NCBI GenBank assembly: GCA_945859605.1
Contig: OX243822.1
Span: 25,551,685 to 25,615,684 of the forward strand
DNA length: 64,000 bases
From: Lumbricus rubellus
Taxonomy: Eukaryota; Annelida; Clitellata; Crassiclitellata; Lumbricidae
Reading direction: 5' to 3'
Part shown: positions 1 to 11,319 of the stretch, piece by piece
Position numbering within the stretch: position 1 is the stretch's first letter
Layout: every line of letters starts with the position of its first letter
Translations under genes and position numbers: made by a program
The notes under the pieces: generated by a model
Database searches by the model: none
What the model was told of the DNA's origin: nothing
The model's input: only the letters and a program-made list of their open reading frames with translations

Positions 1-414
1 ATTATTATAAAAAAAAGATTTAATGTGCTGAGTCTCTGTTGAATAGGTGCTATTTAAATCTGATTATGATTACAGGTGTAATGAGATTTCAGATAAAAAA
101 ATTGGGATAACGCTGGTATTAATGTGTAACGCTGGTATTCATGTACATTTGGTATTCATGTTTGTACCAAGATCTGACCTGTTTACATTATTAGACATGA
201 GGAATGTTCATATTACTCGGATCATGGCTATAGAAATTACTGTCCAGAACCAGTCTTTCTCTAAATGTTTATAATACTGAACATTTTGTTCAAATAATGT
301 GCTATTATGCTACCTACGGGCACTGTATGTATAGCTTTGTAAAGTATTCATGAGCGTTTGTTTTGTGCTAATAAAGATTGCGGACAGTGTATAATTTGTT
401 GTCTTTTTTTTAAG
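1..414 (+). other. Upstream intron of UBLCP1
   Basis: This stretch precedes the acceptor at 411-414 (a T-run followed by AAG). Short open frames here show no coding signal or resemblance to the ubiquitin-like domain, so it is read as intron. No repeat was recognised. Confidence 0.6.
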
Positions 415-3400
415 GACTGAGTATCTGAATAAAGTGGAGAAGCGAATCAAGTCGTACGAGTTCAAGATGCTGAACGAGCCACGACTAGGAACGAAACTCT
501 TGGTCCTAGACGTTGATTACACCATTTTCGGTATGATATGTAATGTATATATAAAATTATATATATTCATTCATTTTAATGAGAAAAGCAGGTTGGTAAT
601 CTTCAGGACACATTCTTTGTTATTAATTGGTACTTCAACCACATATTTTCACTGTCTCATGTTTCCATGGGTCTTTCATACTGGGAGCACCTCTGATTGG
701 TGTGCAATGTAAGAGGCACTTTATAAATTTTTAGCTACGACAGTAACGACATGCTACGATAAATAATGGTATAATTGGAGAGGTTAACTGCGATGAATCT
801 GATTTCATTTCTAGATCACAAGTCAGTTGCTGAAACTGGACAGGAACTGATGAGACCATTCCTGCACGAATTTCTAACGACTTCATACACCTGTAACTAC
901 GACATCGTCATCTGGTGTACGTACACTTCCTCTGCATCCTTAGCCCTTTACCTACCAAAGTGTAGTAAATGTAAATGGTACATGGGAGATAATATACCCA
1001 CCGTCGGTAAATAGTAACATCTGCTTGAATGTTTGATTGTTTTTGTTTGAGCGAATAATGATTGAGTAAGTGCATATCTCATTTGTTGATTGAATGGCTG
1101 AGCGCTTGTTCAATTGATTGACTGACTGATTGTTTGTCATACTGATTGACTGACTGGCTGATTGCTTGCCAGAGAGACCAATCAACTGGCTGGATTATTG
1201 CTCTGAATAAGTAATGCAATTAATTAACACCATCTTTTCAATTGATCCAACCCATCCACCAGGCTTGATGCATCAGCCAATCTGGTCTCAGTAAATCAGT
1301 CAATCAATCAATCGGTCAATCAATAAATCAATAAGTTGTTCAGTTGACCAGCAGTGCAGTCTCTTTGGATGATGGTTGAATGGTGAAGCGCTAGTACAAA
1401 AGTGAGAAGGTGTGGGTTCAATACCTGCTAGCCTCATAATACGGTTGACTACTCAGCCTTCCAATCTCTAGAAGTAGAAGTTATTAATTTTTGGTTTGAA
1501 TTAATAAACAATACCATTACATATTCTACCATTACCTTGGTACCATTACCTTTCTTTTGTTACCTCACCTTCTTTACCTTAATTTTTTCATCTTACCTTC
1601 ATTACATTACCATCTACTCAGAGGCGCTCGTCACCCAACCCCTGGCTAAAGAGTAGTCTTAAGAGTAGAGTACAACGTGGTATTTTTTGGTTTGAATTAA
1701 CAAACAAATACCATTACTTATTCTTTTGTTACCTCACCTTCTTTACCTTATTTTTTTTATCTTACCTTCATTACATTGCCTAAGTTGCTACGTTTTCAGC
1801 GGCCACTGGAATGAAGTGGATTGAGGCTAAGATGCAGGAGATTGGAATGACTGGTAATCAGAGCTACAGGATCTGCTTTCTCATGGACAGTGCGGCCATG
1901 ATAACTGTTCAGGCAGAGACGTATGGCATCATCGAGGTATCCAACAATTTGGCCAAAATCTATTTTTATAGTATGTGGTAGAATGCTTTTCTATACAGAA
2001 GTCCTAAGATTCTAGAGGTTACAATGTGTTTCTCAGATCTCCAGACAGAATTAAAACTGAACAGTATAGTAGTTTTGTGCAAGACTTGTCTTGTTAAAGC
2101 GTGTTATAAATATAATAAATTGTATTGTTTTGTATATAGTAGAGCATTGTTCTTTTGCCTTTTGCTTATTCTGCTGATTATTGAACTTTATTCGATGAAT
2201 TCAGTTTGGTTGTTGTGTGAAACTGTTGATCTTCAGGTGAAACCGTTGGGGGTCATTTGGGGTCGGTTCCCACAGTGGAGCAAAGCGAACACAATTATGT
2301 TTGATGACCTCAGACGAAATTTCATCATGAATCCGCAGAATGGCCTCAAGGTGACTAACGATTCTTGAAAACGCACATGTGCATATTGGTACATAAATAG
2401 ATCTATATGAAAATGCATACATAAATGGTGGATTGATATAATTATATTAACCTACTGTTCCACTTAGAGTGTAGTGATTGGCCAAATTCCTTGTTGTGAT
2501 TAATAGATTATACTGATTAAAAACAATTACAAGATGGATTACTGATTCATGTGATGATTGATGAGAATATTGCAGTGATTTTTCTATGATCCCAATGTGA
2601 TATTTCTGATTCATGATTTCGTACATTGAGTCCTGCTTAGAACCCCATGATGATTAGAGATTAGCTGTTTGTTATGAAATCTGAAGATGATTATCTGATT
2701 CATTTTTTCAAGGTGATTTTTACACATTCGTAGGAATCGATATGGTGAATTACTGGTTGATAAGAATGCCAAAGTGATTTTATTGATTTTTAAATAAACC
2801 TAAGAGAACTGGAGCTATATAAATCTATGAGTGCAAATGGTCATTGACTGTTGTGTGTGTGTGTGTAGATCCGTCCTTTCAAGGAGGCGCATTTCAATCG
2901 AACGAAAGACAAAGAGTTGAAACGATTGTCAAAATATCTCAAGTACATTGCAAAATTAGACGACTTCACCTCTCTCGACCATCGCCACTGGGAGAGGTGA
3001 GACACATTCTCAATTCTTTGGATATTATGTACAATTATTAGGAAATGCTGGTTTGCAGATCTGTGTATGAAACTGGGAATTGCTTCATCTGATTCTGATG
3101 GAAATGTACAGTTATTAGGAAACACTACCGTAGTTTATAAATGTATGGTTCTAGTTTCACGTGGCGGAGTACTTTACAATGTTAGTCCAGTACGTGAGAT
3201 TGTTTGCTTTGATATGACCATTAAGGTCATCCACAGAGGGGTCAAACAGAAGTGGACAATAACTATTAACCCTTTAATGCCGAGATGGTAGTAAATGGTA
3301 TGGGAAATCCTATACCCTCCGGCATTAAAGGGTTAAAGTAATATTATTACTAATCTTTTATTAATTCAAACTCTCAGTTGTTGAACCAACATCTTTCTGA

Positions 3401-4082
3401 ACCAATATCTTTCTGATCTTTGTGCCAGTGTGTCACTCCATATAATACAATACTCTAACCCTACCTAGAGTTGATTCCTGTGCCAAAAAAGTGTTATTAC
3501 AATAATGTTGTATGACTTTGCATAAATGTTTCTGCTATTTATTTCTTCTGTAAACTACTGTGCGTTTGCTGGTAGTCTAATAAAGAATATTTTTTACTTA
3601 CTTACCATTCAACAATCTCCGTGCCCCATTGTTGAAAAATGGAGGCTTATGCCAAAACAGACGTCTGCATTTTAGGTTGACAATTTGTACATTCAGTTAT
3701 TTCAGTATTAAAGGCTTTGCTGAAACATCAGCCTCAGTTGGATAGGAGCATTCATTCATTTCAGACATTTATATAGCGCCTCTTCAAGAGTATCTACTCA
3801 GAAGCTCTCCCGACCCAACGATGGCTAAAGAGAACAGTCTTAAGAGTAGAACGTAGTCTTAAAGGCTCTTGGCATTAGACGTAGTTCCACAGGAAGCCCA
3901 TTCCATGTTGCAGGGCCAACAACATGTATTGCAATATATAAATTATTTAAGAGTTTTCAGAGAGTTTATAAAAGTCGATGGTTTATCACTGAAGAAATTG
4001 TTTGTTGCCTAGGTACTGCCGAGATCACAAGCAGTCTCGCAGCAAGAGACAAAGACAGAACGACGCAGACGTCATGGAATAA
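415..4082 (+). CDS. UBLCP1: UBLCP1, ubiquitin-like domain-containing CTD phosphatase 1 (3' part, six exons)
   Basis: This is a nuclear HAD-type serine/threonine phosphatase which, in the known family, binds and dephosphorylates the 26S proteasome. Exons seen: 415-530, 815-916, 1800-1936, 2237-2350, 2869-2996 and 4013-4082 (stop 4080-4082), all with AG acceptors, GT donors and matching phases. The first exon carries LVLDVDYT, the DxDxT catalytic motif. Later exons carry [31 protein letters not shown] and MFDDLRRNF, the second acidic motif of the fold, in the same order as in the vertebrate protein. The C-terminus is short and basic. The ubiquitin-like domain and start codon lie upstream of the window, so the gene is partial only because of the window edge. 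Intron 5 holds a tiny piggyBac-like MITE and a LINE tail. The gene converges on AAGAB. Exon ends are inferred from splice motifs and homology. Confidence 0.93.
1365..1460 (+). repeat. Possible tRNA-derived SINE fragment
   Basis: The sequence GGTTGAATGGTGAAGCGC followed about 30 bases later by GTGGGTTCAATACC resembles a tRNA A box and B box at roughly the right spacing. It sits in UBLCP1 intron 2. No clear ends were found, and chance resemblance is possible. Confidence 0.3.
1613..1690 (-). mobile_element. LINE 3'-tail fragment (CR1/L2-like)
   Basis: Read on the minus strand, it has the same order of words as the other LINE tails here: CTCTTAAGACT, then CTTTAGCC, GGGTTGGGT and GCGCCTCTGAGTAGAT. 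Copies at 3761 and 5635 share this order. The tail is 5'-truncated and non-coding, within UBLCP1 intron 2. Two copies of a simple ACCTTCTTTACCTTA-type stretch flank it (about 1545-1605 and 1720-1775). Confidence 0.6.
3270..3332. mobile_element. Tiny piggyBac-like MITE
   Basis: A 63-bp element flanked by TTAA at 3266-3269 and 3333-3336. Its ends are inverted repeats: CCCTTTAATGCCG on the left and CGGCATTAAAGGG on the right. A TTAA target duplication with ends starting CCC is the hallmark of the piggyBac superfamily. There is no coding capacity. It lies in UBLCP1 intron 5, and a 66-bp relative is at 20267-20332. Confidence 0.75.
3761..3910 (-). mobile_element. LINE 3'-tail fragment (CR1/L2-like)
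   Basis: On the minus strand this reads as the end of a LINE ORF (residues resembling [17 protein letters not shown]) followed by GGCGCTATATAAATG and a loose GAATGAATG tail. It is heavily 5'-truncated and lies in UBLCP1 intron 5. Confidence 0.65.
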
Positions 4083-5348
4083 CCACCAACCAATCAACGT
4101 CTGCCGACAAACATCGAAAACAATACCCGTCTTCTTTTGTGATATTTTCATTTTTCTCCGACTATTAGGCAACTCGATAGATTTCCTATTTGCACGCCTT
4201 ACGGTCCGAGTAAATTTTGTTCATTACACGATGTTTTTATATCGAATTATAACTGGAACTGAATCTTTTTAGTACGCTGAGACAATGGAGAGCTTTCTTT
4301 GGTTTGCATCAAAGAAATTTGTTCTGTTTGGTGTAATATCTTCATCCGTTTGTTCGTTACTCATGGTCGTTAAAATGCTGCTTTTGTCTGCAATTTGCTT
4401 ACGTATACATGTATGGATCCCACTTTTGAACAGGACATTTGCTTGAACGTTGTGAAGGAACATTGTGAAAGAAGTGTTGCAACATGATTGTCTAACAACT
4501 TTTTTAAACACTGAAGAACTTTTTCTTGAAGCCGAGGGCTAAACCGGTGAACTCGCAAGCAAGAACCATATTAATTGAATGTAACTTGTTGAAGCTGTAT
4601 TAAAATTTATTCTAAAACAATCATAACGAATGCGTTGTGGGAACTGGATTTTGTGTTCACTGTTCACGTTGTGAAATAATTATCCAAGCTAAGAACTTAT
4701 GACTATGCAAGCAGACCTGCGATTGTTTTTTTTCGTTTGAAAATTTTCAATAACCATTTGCCAACGACCAGGCCGACTTCAGACGTAAAGCTCGCTGGCA
4801 TACTCTGGGATCGAGTCGAATATCGAACCGACTCTATGATGAAAATCTTGAACTTCAACTACCTTGTAAACTGGAAGACGATGCAGTGTCTCTTTCAAAC
4901 ATGAAATTTTTTCTAGTTGTTGGTCCTGAGCTGAGCTGATAGTCCGTCGAGTTGAAGCTTTCTTAGTTGTAGGTCCATATATCTGGAATATTCAGTCTCC
5001 CGTTGCAGATACAACATTGCCTAGGGTTAACTCATTGTTTTAGCATAACTGAGTTTGGATTGGTAGCGCCTCCAAGTGGGATTCTGGAAGCGGTGCTATA
5101 TAAATTCTTGAAATGAATGAATCGTTGATTTCCTGGAATCTGCTGAATGAGCGAATTTCATTTGTTTCATCGATCACGATGAATTCTCGTCACTTCCATT
5201 CATAGATCAGTTTCTAAGTACGTTTATAGAATAGCATTCGATGTCAGTTTAAATACTGAAATTAGCGACGAATGGAGATATTTCTCGCCGTTGATCGAAA
5301 TGTTAAATTCTAACAAGGAACTAGTCTGGTTGCGACTGCGGACGATGA
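4083..5348. other. Convergent intergenic region between UBLCP1 and AAGAB
   Basis: This region holds the 3' untranslated ends of two genes that face each other. A TTTATT at about 4607-4613 is an AATAAA hexamer for the minus strand, and ATTAAA lies at about 4600 on the plus strand. A LINE tail ending GGTGCTATATAAATTC lies at about 5036-5115. The short open frames look non-coding. I see no further gene. Confidence 0.55.
5036..5115 (+). mobile_element. LINE 3'-tail fragment
   Basis: It ends in GCGGTGCTATATAAATTC followed by AATGAATGAATC, the signature 3' end of the CR1/L2-like family in this window. It is non-coding. Confidence 0.55.
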
Positions 5349-8300
5349 TCAAGACTCTCCTTCAGAGTCGGAAAGTCCGTCGATCTCGTCCGGATTTCCA
5401 CCGATTGCTTTCCAGAATTGAATCGTTACTTGTTTCGCGTATTCCTTTCGTTGATCCGACGGCAAGTTGGCAGCGGTAGCTGGAAAAAGCAGAATCCACA
5501 GTTTGACCACGTCTATGTGATGTTAAATTGTCATTATGAACAAATAAATTGCATCAGTTAGCAAAACAATGCACTACAAGCTGAAAGAGTCGCCTATGGT
5601 GTGTGGAACCAACCATGAATTCATTCTGAAAATTTAAATAGCGCCCCTTCACGGTTCACTCCAGAGCGCTCCCGACCCAACCTCGGGTAAAGAGAACAGT
5701 TTTAAGATTGCAATGGAACGTGTCGCAGCAGGCGCAGGTATGGATGTAAACCATTCCAGGCCACAGCACCACCAACAGAGAAAGTGTAGAAGTATATGCA
5801 TGAGGGACAAAAAGTTTGCCCCGTGCAGAGGAGCGAAGTCAATGGCAGGCCTGTATATAATTGTGGAGCGGAAAACTTCCCTGAGATAGGCAGGGCCAAA
5901 CCAAGTAGACAATGCCACACCAGCACCGAAACTTTTGTGCTGCAGTTCCAATAACTCAAGCAAGAACTGCAATATCACACATCTGCTTGCAATAGTGCAA
6001 TAGTAACTGCATGCTCTCGTCTTTGAGTGCCATGTAAATTGTGTCCAAGACAAAAGCGTTTACCTTTCATTATCTGAAGTCGTTCAAAGAGTTTCTCAAA
6101 CGATTCTTCACCGTCCTCATCAACATCTGGCGCGTCTGACAATCCAGATATCATGGAATCTAAACAGAGCCACAAAGAATTTACATCCAGCGTAAGAAAC
6201 TTCATTGAAGCAAGCAAGGTCAAGTAGACAACAGGGATATGAAATCCCAACGACTTCATTTGCTTAGCCTCTGCACATTAGGTCAGGTGGTAAGTCCTCT
6301 ACCTAAACACACATGATCTCTAGTTGGTAGAGTAGTAAAGGTTTGGTAGCAGGTTCAGATACAGCAGAAATCTCAAAGCTTGTTTTCCCATGTTTTGGAC
6401 TCGAACTTTTGGTTTCAGTCCAGTTTCTTTTAATCGTGTTTACAGTGCAAATGCACTTTGGTTGAAGATTTACACTGGCCTTTCATAAATGATTATTTTT
6501 ATTAATGAAAACAGTGGTGCTATATAAATTATTACTTTTAATAATAATAACAGTGGTGCTATATAAATTATTAATTTTTCAAGTAATGTTGTGCTATATA
6601 AATGATTAATTATAATAACTTTGGTGCTATATAAAATGGTTGATTTTAATAATAATAATAACTTTGGTGCTATATAAATTGATTACTTTTATTGACAGTA
6701 GAGCTACAAAAATGATTAATTACACAAAAAAATACGAATGACATGCCTATAATCTGCTGGGAATTCAGCCTGTCATCAGGCGTTGTGGATTTCGTAGCGC
6801 CATCTTGTGTTGATGTTGGAAAACCATTCGCCATGATTTCTTCCGACTCGCTGTTGGCTTTTGTGTCTTCGGATTCAGGCGTTCCAGACTCCATGTGATT
6901 TTGATTAATGGAATTGGAGTTCTGCGTCTTGTTTGAAACGGCCGTCTCACTCATGAGTTTCTCGAAGTATGGACTTCGAAAAGATGGCTTGTCTGTAAAA
7001 AATAATCACCACATGTGTCCTCTGAGAAACAAATGCTTTGACAATAAAACTGACAATTGAACTGAAATATCGTAACTTTAAGAAGTGTTAATAATTGGGT
7101 GAGCGAAGGACTTGCTCATAGTCCCTACACTGTAACAGTTTCCAGGGAGGCTTAAAGTCATATTCTTGTGCGCTCTAGCCACTTGGCTACTGTTACGTAC
7201 CAGTGCTTCTGACAGGTTGTAAAGACGCTTCATAAATTTTCAGGCACATACAGTAGGTCATGAATATTGGAGTTCTGCTTCCTGGGCATGACGTTAAACT
7301 GCATCCATCCTCTGCCACAGGGAACCAACAAAGTCCCTGTGCCGGTCCTAAGCCCGGACAAAATGAGGAAGGTTTGCCAGATGGGTGGCGATACTCTGGC
7401 AGTAAAAAACCAAGACGATTGTAATCCGCCAAAACCACGACACAAGTGACATGGCTACCCAGATGCTTCAAGGTGTCATGATGTGAAGCAGACATGCTCA
7501 GGTCGGTCAGGACAGACTGGTGGAGAGAGTCGGGGGAGAGAGCGTGGGACACAACGGGCATTGACCCACGTTGTCCTTCATGCCTCTTTTTCACGATTCT
7601 CTTCAATCGGACAATGTGGTCTAGATGCTCCAAGATGTTAATGGTATGGAGCAGACCTGCTGACTGGACAAGTTGAGGCTGGGCAGCATGACGCGAGACA
7701 GACTCAGACAGAGAGTGGCGTCGGACTCTAACGGGCATTGAGCCCTATGATATTGATGATGATGATGATGATGAATATGGGAATTTTAGATTGGCAGGTT
7801 AGCTCTTCACCATGAAATCTCATTTGGACAAAGTTATTGATGAAGTTTCTTATCTAATGTCTTACATTTCTAAAGTGTGAATAATAATTACCATTGTTTA
7901 ATTTCAAAACGACACACCGCAGGATGATTACGATTCATAGTATGAATGGATGATCAAAAGTTATTACAGGAGACGGATGCTACTTTCAGTAAGATGGCAA
8001 CACTCATAGGAGTACTGCTGAAGTGTAAGGTTTAAGCATTAATGAAGTTTTGATATTTTTGCTTAAACTTGAAGTGCTACATAAATAAGATGATCGGGTT
8101 ACATTACAATACCAAATATCAAGTGGGGTCCTCCGTATGGCCAAGCGAAGAATACGGATATTTTATTCTAGCTAACGAAGTTCTTATGCTACGTTACATC
8201 TTGAAGATAGTTTGATATATTGATGCAGCTATTTTCATTTTAATACAGGTAATAGTTCAGGTAACTAACCTTTCATAACCATATTTGGCCAGGAATGGCA

Positions 8301-10738
8301 ACTCAGTGCCTCTACAATTCTTTCGATTCCAAAAGACTCCTTGAAGTCATCTGCAAAACAAATTTTCATTGAGCACAACATAAATATTTGTTACTTAAGA
8401 AGAATTTTTTTACAAGATTCCACTTTCAAACTGAAACATGCCTTCAACAGACAGCAAGGCAAAAAGCAGTGCAGTAATACAGATGGTAGAGCAGACATAA
8501 AAAAATCAACAATTGACAGTGTCATTACTTAATACTTATGGCTGAGTTTCTTAGTACTTGTTTTAAAATAACATTCTTAGGATAATGTTCGAGTCTTTAT
8601 TGGGAAGGGTGAAATTGTGAGTCCTTTGCTGGATGTTGTATAATGGATCTTGCTGCAGTGGGAAGAGGTTACGAAGAACATGAAGAGCACAACATCAGTC
8701 TCTTGCACTAACGTTTCAGGTGTAAGAACATCAAGATAGAGCAGTGGTTCCCAAACTTCAGTAGGCCGCGGACCGGCAATATTTTTTGGTGAAGCTCGCG
8801 GACCGCTAACGTAGGCCTTAATAGAGATGATCAACACCAAAGCTGACTGCAGTCACCAATGTAGTAAATTTAGAATAAATTTACATTTTTTAATTCGCCA
8901 TCTCGCAAGTTAAAATAAGGCGCGTTGATTTATTTCAAATTTTTAAATATTAAGACATAAATTTTAATAAATTTTGGACAACAATTCGAATAATTTAACA
9001 ATTTCAAACAAATAAACTAATAATTAGTTTATTTTTTTATTTTTAACTCTTCTCCGCGGACCGGCGATCATACCTCCGCGGACCGGCACCGGTCCGCGGA
9101 CCACCACTTTGGGAACCACTGAGATAGAGGATGTAAGTAGCCGGCTTGTCTAAGTCTGTCCATGAAGCTCTCAAGGTGAGTTTTGTCCCTTCCACTCACA
9201 AGTCCACACCATGCAGGAGAGGCATGCATCATGGGAGATATGATTGGCCTTGGAGCCGGAAGGTTCGAAGTTCGAATCCACTTCACCACGTAAGGACCTT
9301 GGGCAAGTCCTTCACTCACAATTGCTCAGTGCTTTGGCGTGAAACTCCGATGCAGTGTCCGCTCTGCATTCGGGAGCGCCTCTGAGTAGAGAGAGCTTCA
9401 AAATGCGCTATAACAAGTGCACATACAAACCGACAGTAGCTGTAGATAGTAATTGTTCGTTGGTCTTTCGTGGACAGCAGATAGAGGAGCAGTCACTTAC
9501 CTTCGTCGCTACCATCATCGCTTTCTATTGGATGAAGTTCGACCAACTCAAAGCAGTTATCCAAACACCAACCGACCAATGATCGACGCGGCACAACTGC
9601 AAACACGAATGAATTTCCATCTAATTAAAATAATTTATATGAATAATCGTAAACTCCAAACTAAAACGAATGTTTTCGGTGGACAAGACTTAAATTAGTA
9701 AGCTGAATAATTATAATCAGAACTGTAGCCAATATTCATGAGATCAATGAATGCAAATACTCAATAGAAACGATAAGCACAAGGTCATTAATATTCATCA
9801 TTTCATTAAATATCATATGCAACAATGAATATTCATTAGTTCATAGAACATTATAGAAAGTAATGAATATTCATTAGCTCATTAAATGCATGAAAATAAT
9901 GAATAAATGAATATATTAGCTCATTAATCAAAACAGAAATAAAATAAAATATTCATAAGCTAGTTAATAGCAATGATCACACAGGCGATCATAGTTACCA
10001 TCCTCATCGATCGATCGATCACAGACGAGAACTTGCACCGGTGATTCGATTTCTTTCAGATACGGTAACCACATCTTCACCTCATCAAAACTCGACATCT
10101 GAAATACCAAACACAATAATCAAACCATTTGTGGGGCATGGTGGCGGGAGGCGCTCTCGAATGCAGAGCGGACACTGCATCGGAGTTTCACGCCGAAGCG
10201 CTGAGCAATTGTGAGTGAAGGACTTGCCCAAGGTCCTTACGCGGCCAGGTGGATTCGAACCTCGAACCTTCCGGCTCCAAGGCAACGACGCCACCACTAC
10301 ACCACGCTTCACATATCAATCTCAATGGAGCCTTAGCAATACTGGCCTTAGCAAAACTGTCCTTAGTAATACTGGCCTTAGCAATACTGGCCTTAAAGTA
10401 GCAATACTGGCCTTTGCAATACTGGCCTTAGCTCTAGACTCAAGTCGCTTCCACAATGTTTCCCCTCCAGGTCTCATCTTCGGGATCAATAGCTCTATTG
10501 TCTTCGAGGACAATAGCTCTATTGTCTTCGGGGACAATAGTTCTTACCTGTGTTGAATCAAACGTGATGACAACGGCCTGGACGGCCTTTGCAAACTCTT
10601 CACTGCCGAGCGTCCTGCTGTCGGTAACACACAGACTGACATCAGCAGTATAATATTTCGTGTCGACGTGCCAAGGGTATGAGACAACATTTTCCACAAC
10701 ACAGGCGCCCGCTGGCAGCTCATTTACTCGCAGTATCG
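5349..10738 (-). CDS. AAGAB: AAGAB, alpha- and gamma-adaptin-binding protein p34 (first exon not found)
   Basis: This is a cytosolic chaperone that, in the known family, assembles AP-1 and AP-2 clathrin adaptors. Exons from 5' to 3' on the minus strand: 10738-10548, 10098-9999, 9596-9501, 8350-8270, 6992-6747, 6159-6064 and 5479-5349 (stop 5351-5349). Phases agree across every join. Key stretches are SYPWHVDTKYYTADVSLCV and VITFDSTQ in the GTPase-like N-terminal domain, FELVELHP, ERIVEALSCHSWPNMVMK, FEKLFERLQIMK, and the closing QFWKAIGGNPDEIDGLSDSE, which matches the conserved human C-terminus. The 312 residues seen correspond to human residues from about 25 to 315. The first exon (about 25 residues) should lie between 10739 and 13500 but was not identified. 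The intron after 6747 appears to use a GC donor. Introns carry hAT and SINE copies. Confidence 0.92.
5635..6055 (-). mobile_element. LINE C-terminal fragment and tail (CR1/L2-like)
   Basis: On the minus strand an open stretch ends with residues like SIAILKLFSLPEVGSGALWSEP and then GGCGCTATTTAAATTT. This is the same ORF end and 3' tail as the other LINE remnants. It is 5'-truncated and lies in the last intron of AAGAB (5480-6063). Its precise 5' end is unclear. Confidence 0.6.
6510..6695 (+). repeat. Tandem array of LINE-tail units
   Basis: About five copies of a 35-50 bp unit, each containing GGTGCTATATAAATTATTA and a TTTAATAATAATAA spacer. The unit is the 3' end of the CR1/L2-like LINE family, amplified in tandem. 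It lies in the AAGAB intron just 3' of the exon at 6747-6992. Confidence 0.7.
7430..7770 (+). repeat. Unclassified repeat with two diverged direct copies and a GAT tail
   Basis: Two related halves (about 7445-7570 and 7618-7745) share AGATGCT(T/C)CAAG, GAGCAGAC, and ACGGGCATTGA(C/G)CC. The second half is followed by a GATGATGAT run, as at a retroposon 3' end. No domain was recognised in either strand. It lies in an AAGAB intron (6993-8269). Confidence 0.45.
8742..9121. mobile_element. hAT-type MITE
   Basis: The ends are CAGTGGTTCCCAAAC and its inverse GTTTGGGAACCACTG (imperfect at one base), flanked by a perfect 8-bp duplication AGATAGAG at 8734-8741 and 9122-9129. Eight-base duplications and CAGTGG ends are typical of hAT elements. 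The subterminal parts are rich in CCGCGGACCGG palindromes. The interior is AT-rich and non-coding. It lies in the AAGAB intron 8351-9500. Confidence 0.85.
9215..9424 (+). mobile_element. tRNA-derived SINE, copy 1
   Basis: It contains GCCGGAAGGTTCGAAGTTCGAATCC-like sequence with a pol III B box, then AAGGACCTTGGGCAAGTCC, GAAACTCCGATGCAGTGTCC, and a 3' end close to GCGCTATAACAAGTGCA. Three other copies (10150, 14102, 17655) share this order. The A-box half looks degraded here. Confidence 0.75.
9745..9965. repeat. AT-rich imperfect tandem repeat
   Basis: Repeated words ATGAATATTCATTAG and GCTCATTAA recur at roughly 50-bp spacing in the AAGAB intron 9597-9998. Each word is itself partly palindromic. 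No gene is visible. Confidence 0.5.
10150..10310 (-). mobile_element. tRNA-derived SINE, copy 2
   Basis: On the minus strand it has GGTGTAGTGGTGGCGTCG (A box) and GGTTCGAGGTTCGAATCC (B box), followed by the AAGGACCTTGGGCAAGTCC body and the GGAGTTTCA-type region. It shares high identity with the other three copies and lies in the AAGAB intron between exons 9999-10098 and 10548-10738. Confidence 0.8.
10327..10545. repeat. Short tandem repeats in AAGAB intron
   Basis: Between 10327 and 10437 the word CCTTAGCAATACTGG occurs about seven times with small changes. From about 10485 to 10545 the palindromic word CAATAGCTCTATTG recurs, with GTCTTCGGGGACAATAG. The second array abuts the donor of the exon at 10548. 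Confidence 0.6.
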
Positions 10739-11000
10739 CTGAATAAAAACAATGCAAACCAGACTTTAATGCATTGAATCAACCAAAAACATAAATGTGA
10801 CCAGTTTGTACCTTGCCAGGAACTCCAAACCTCAATCGAAATGTTCTCGCTCGCAACAAAAACGCTTTAGTAAGTGGCTACTATAGTACTACACTCGTAA
10901 ATTTAATCAAGTAGTACAATGGCTGATTGTGAACTCGCCAACCGTTCATCTAAACGTACGACACTCAATTATAACGCCGCAAGAATTTTACAACTCTTTT

Positions 11001-11319
11001 GGGTAAACACGCACACTGAGTCCCCGTACTCCAAACAATATGGCCACCGTAGATGCGTGCATAACAGAGCGGCCCGACATGCGGCCTAATATTTCCGCGA
11101 AAATTAAAGGACGCTTCAATTTCAGCAGAATGACTGCACTAACCCTAAAACTAACCCTAACCGACCCTCACGGCGCCTAACCTGAGCCCTAACCGACCCT
11201 CACGCTTTGCATGTTGAGATACATGTTGCGATGTCGTCGATCGGTCGCGTTCTAATTTTACGGCATTCGTTGGCAGCCATATTGTTTGGAGTACGGGGAC
11301 TCAGTGTGCGTGTTTACCC
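11001..11319. mobile_element. Foldback/MITE element with perfect 44-bp TIRs and CCCTAA-rich core
   Basis: Positions 11001-11044 and 11276-11319 are perfect inverted repeats beginning GGGTAAACACGCACACTGAG. TCTTTT on each side (10995-11000 and 11320-11325) is a likely 6-bp target duplication. The core holds several CCCTAA and CCGACCCTCACG words and the block TTCAGCAGAATGACTGCAC. Related fragments lie at about 47403-47510 and 48380-48495. No transposase is encoded and the superfamily is unknown. Confidence 0.8.

Noticed and set aside
5291..5479. Plus-strand frame of 62 codons
   Set aside because: It is antisense to the last AAGAB exon, which encodes the conserved C-terminus.
7193..7738. Minus-strand frame of 181 codons as a gene
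   Set aside because: It overlaps a repeat with two diverged direct copies and a GAT tail; no domain recognised and no splice-compatible partner exons.
11101..11215. Interstitial telomere remnant (CCCTAA words)
   Set aside because: The words are irregular, not a tandem hexamer array, and lie inside a TIR-bounded element with other copies.
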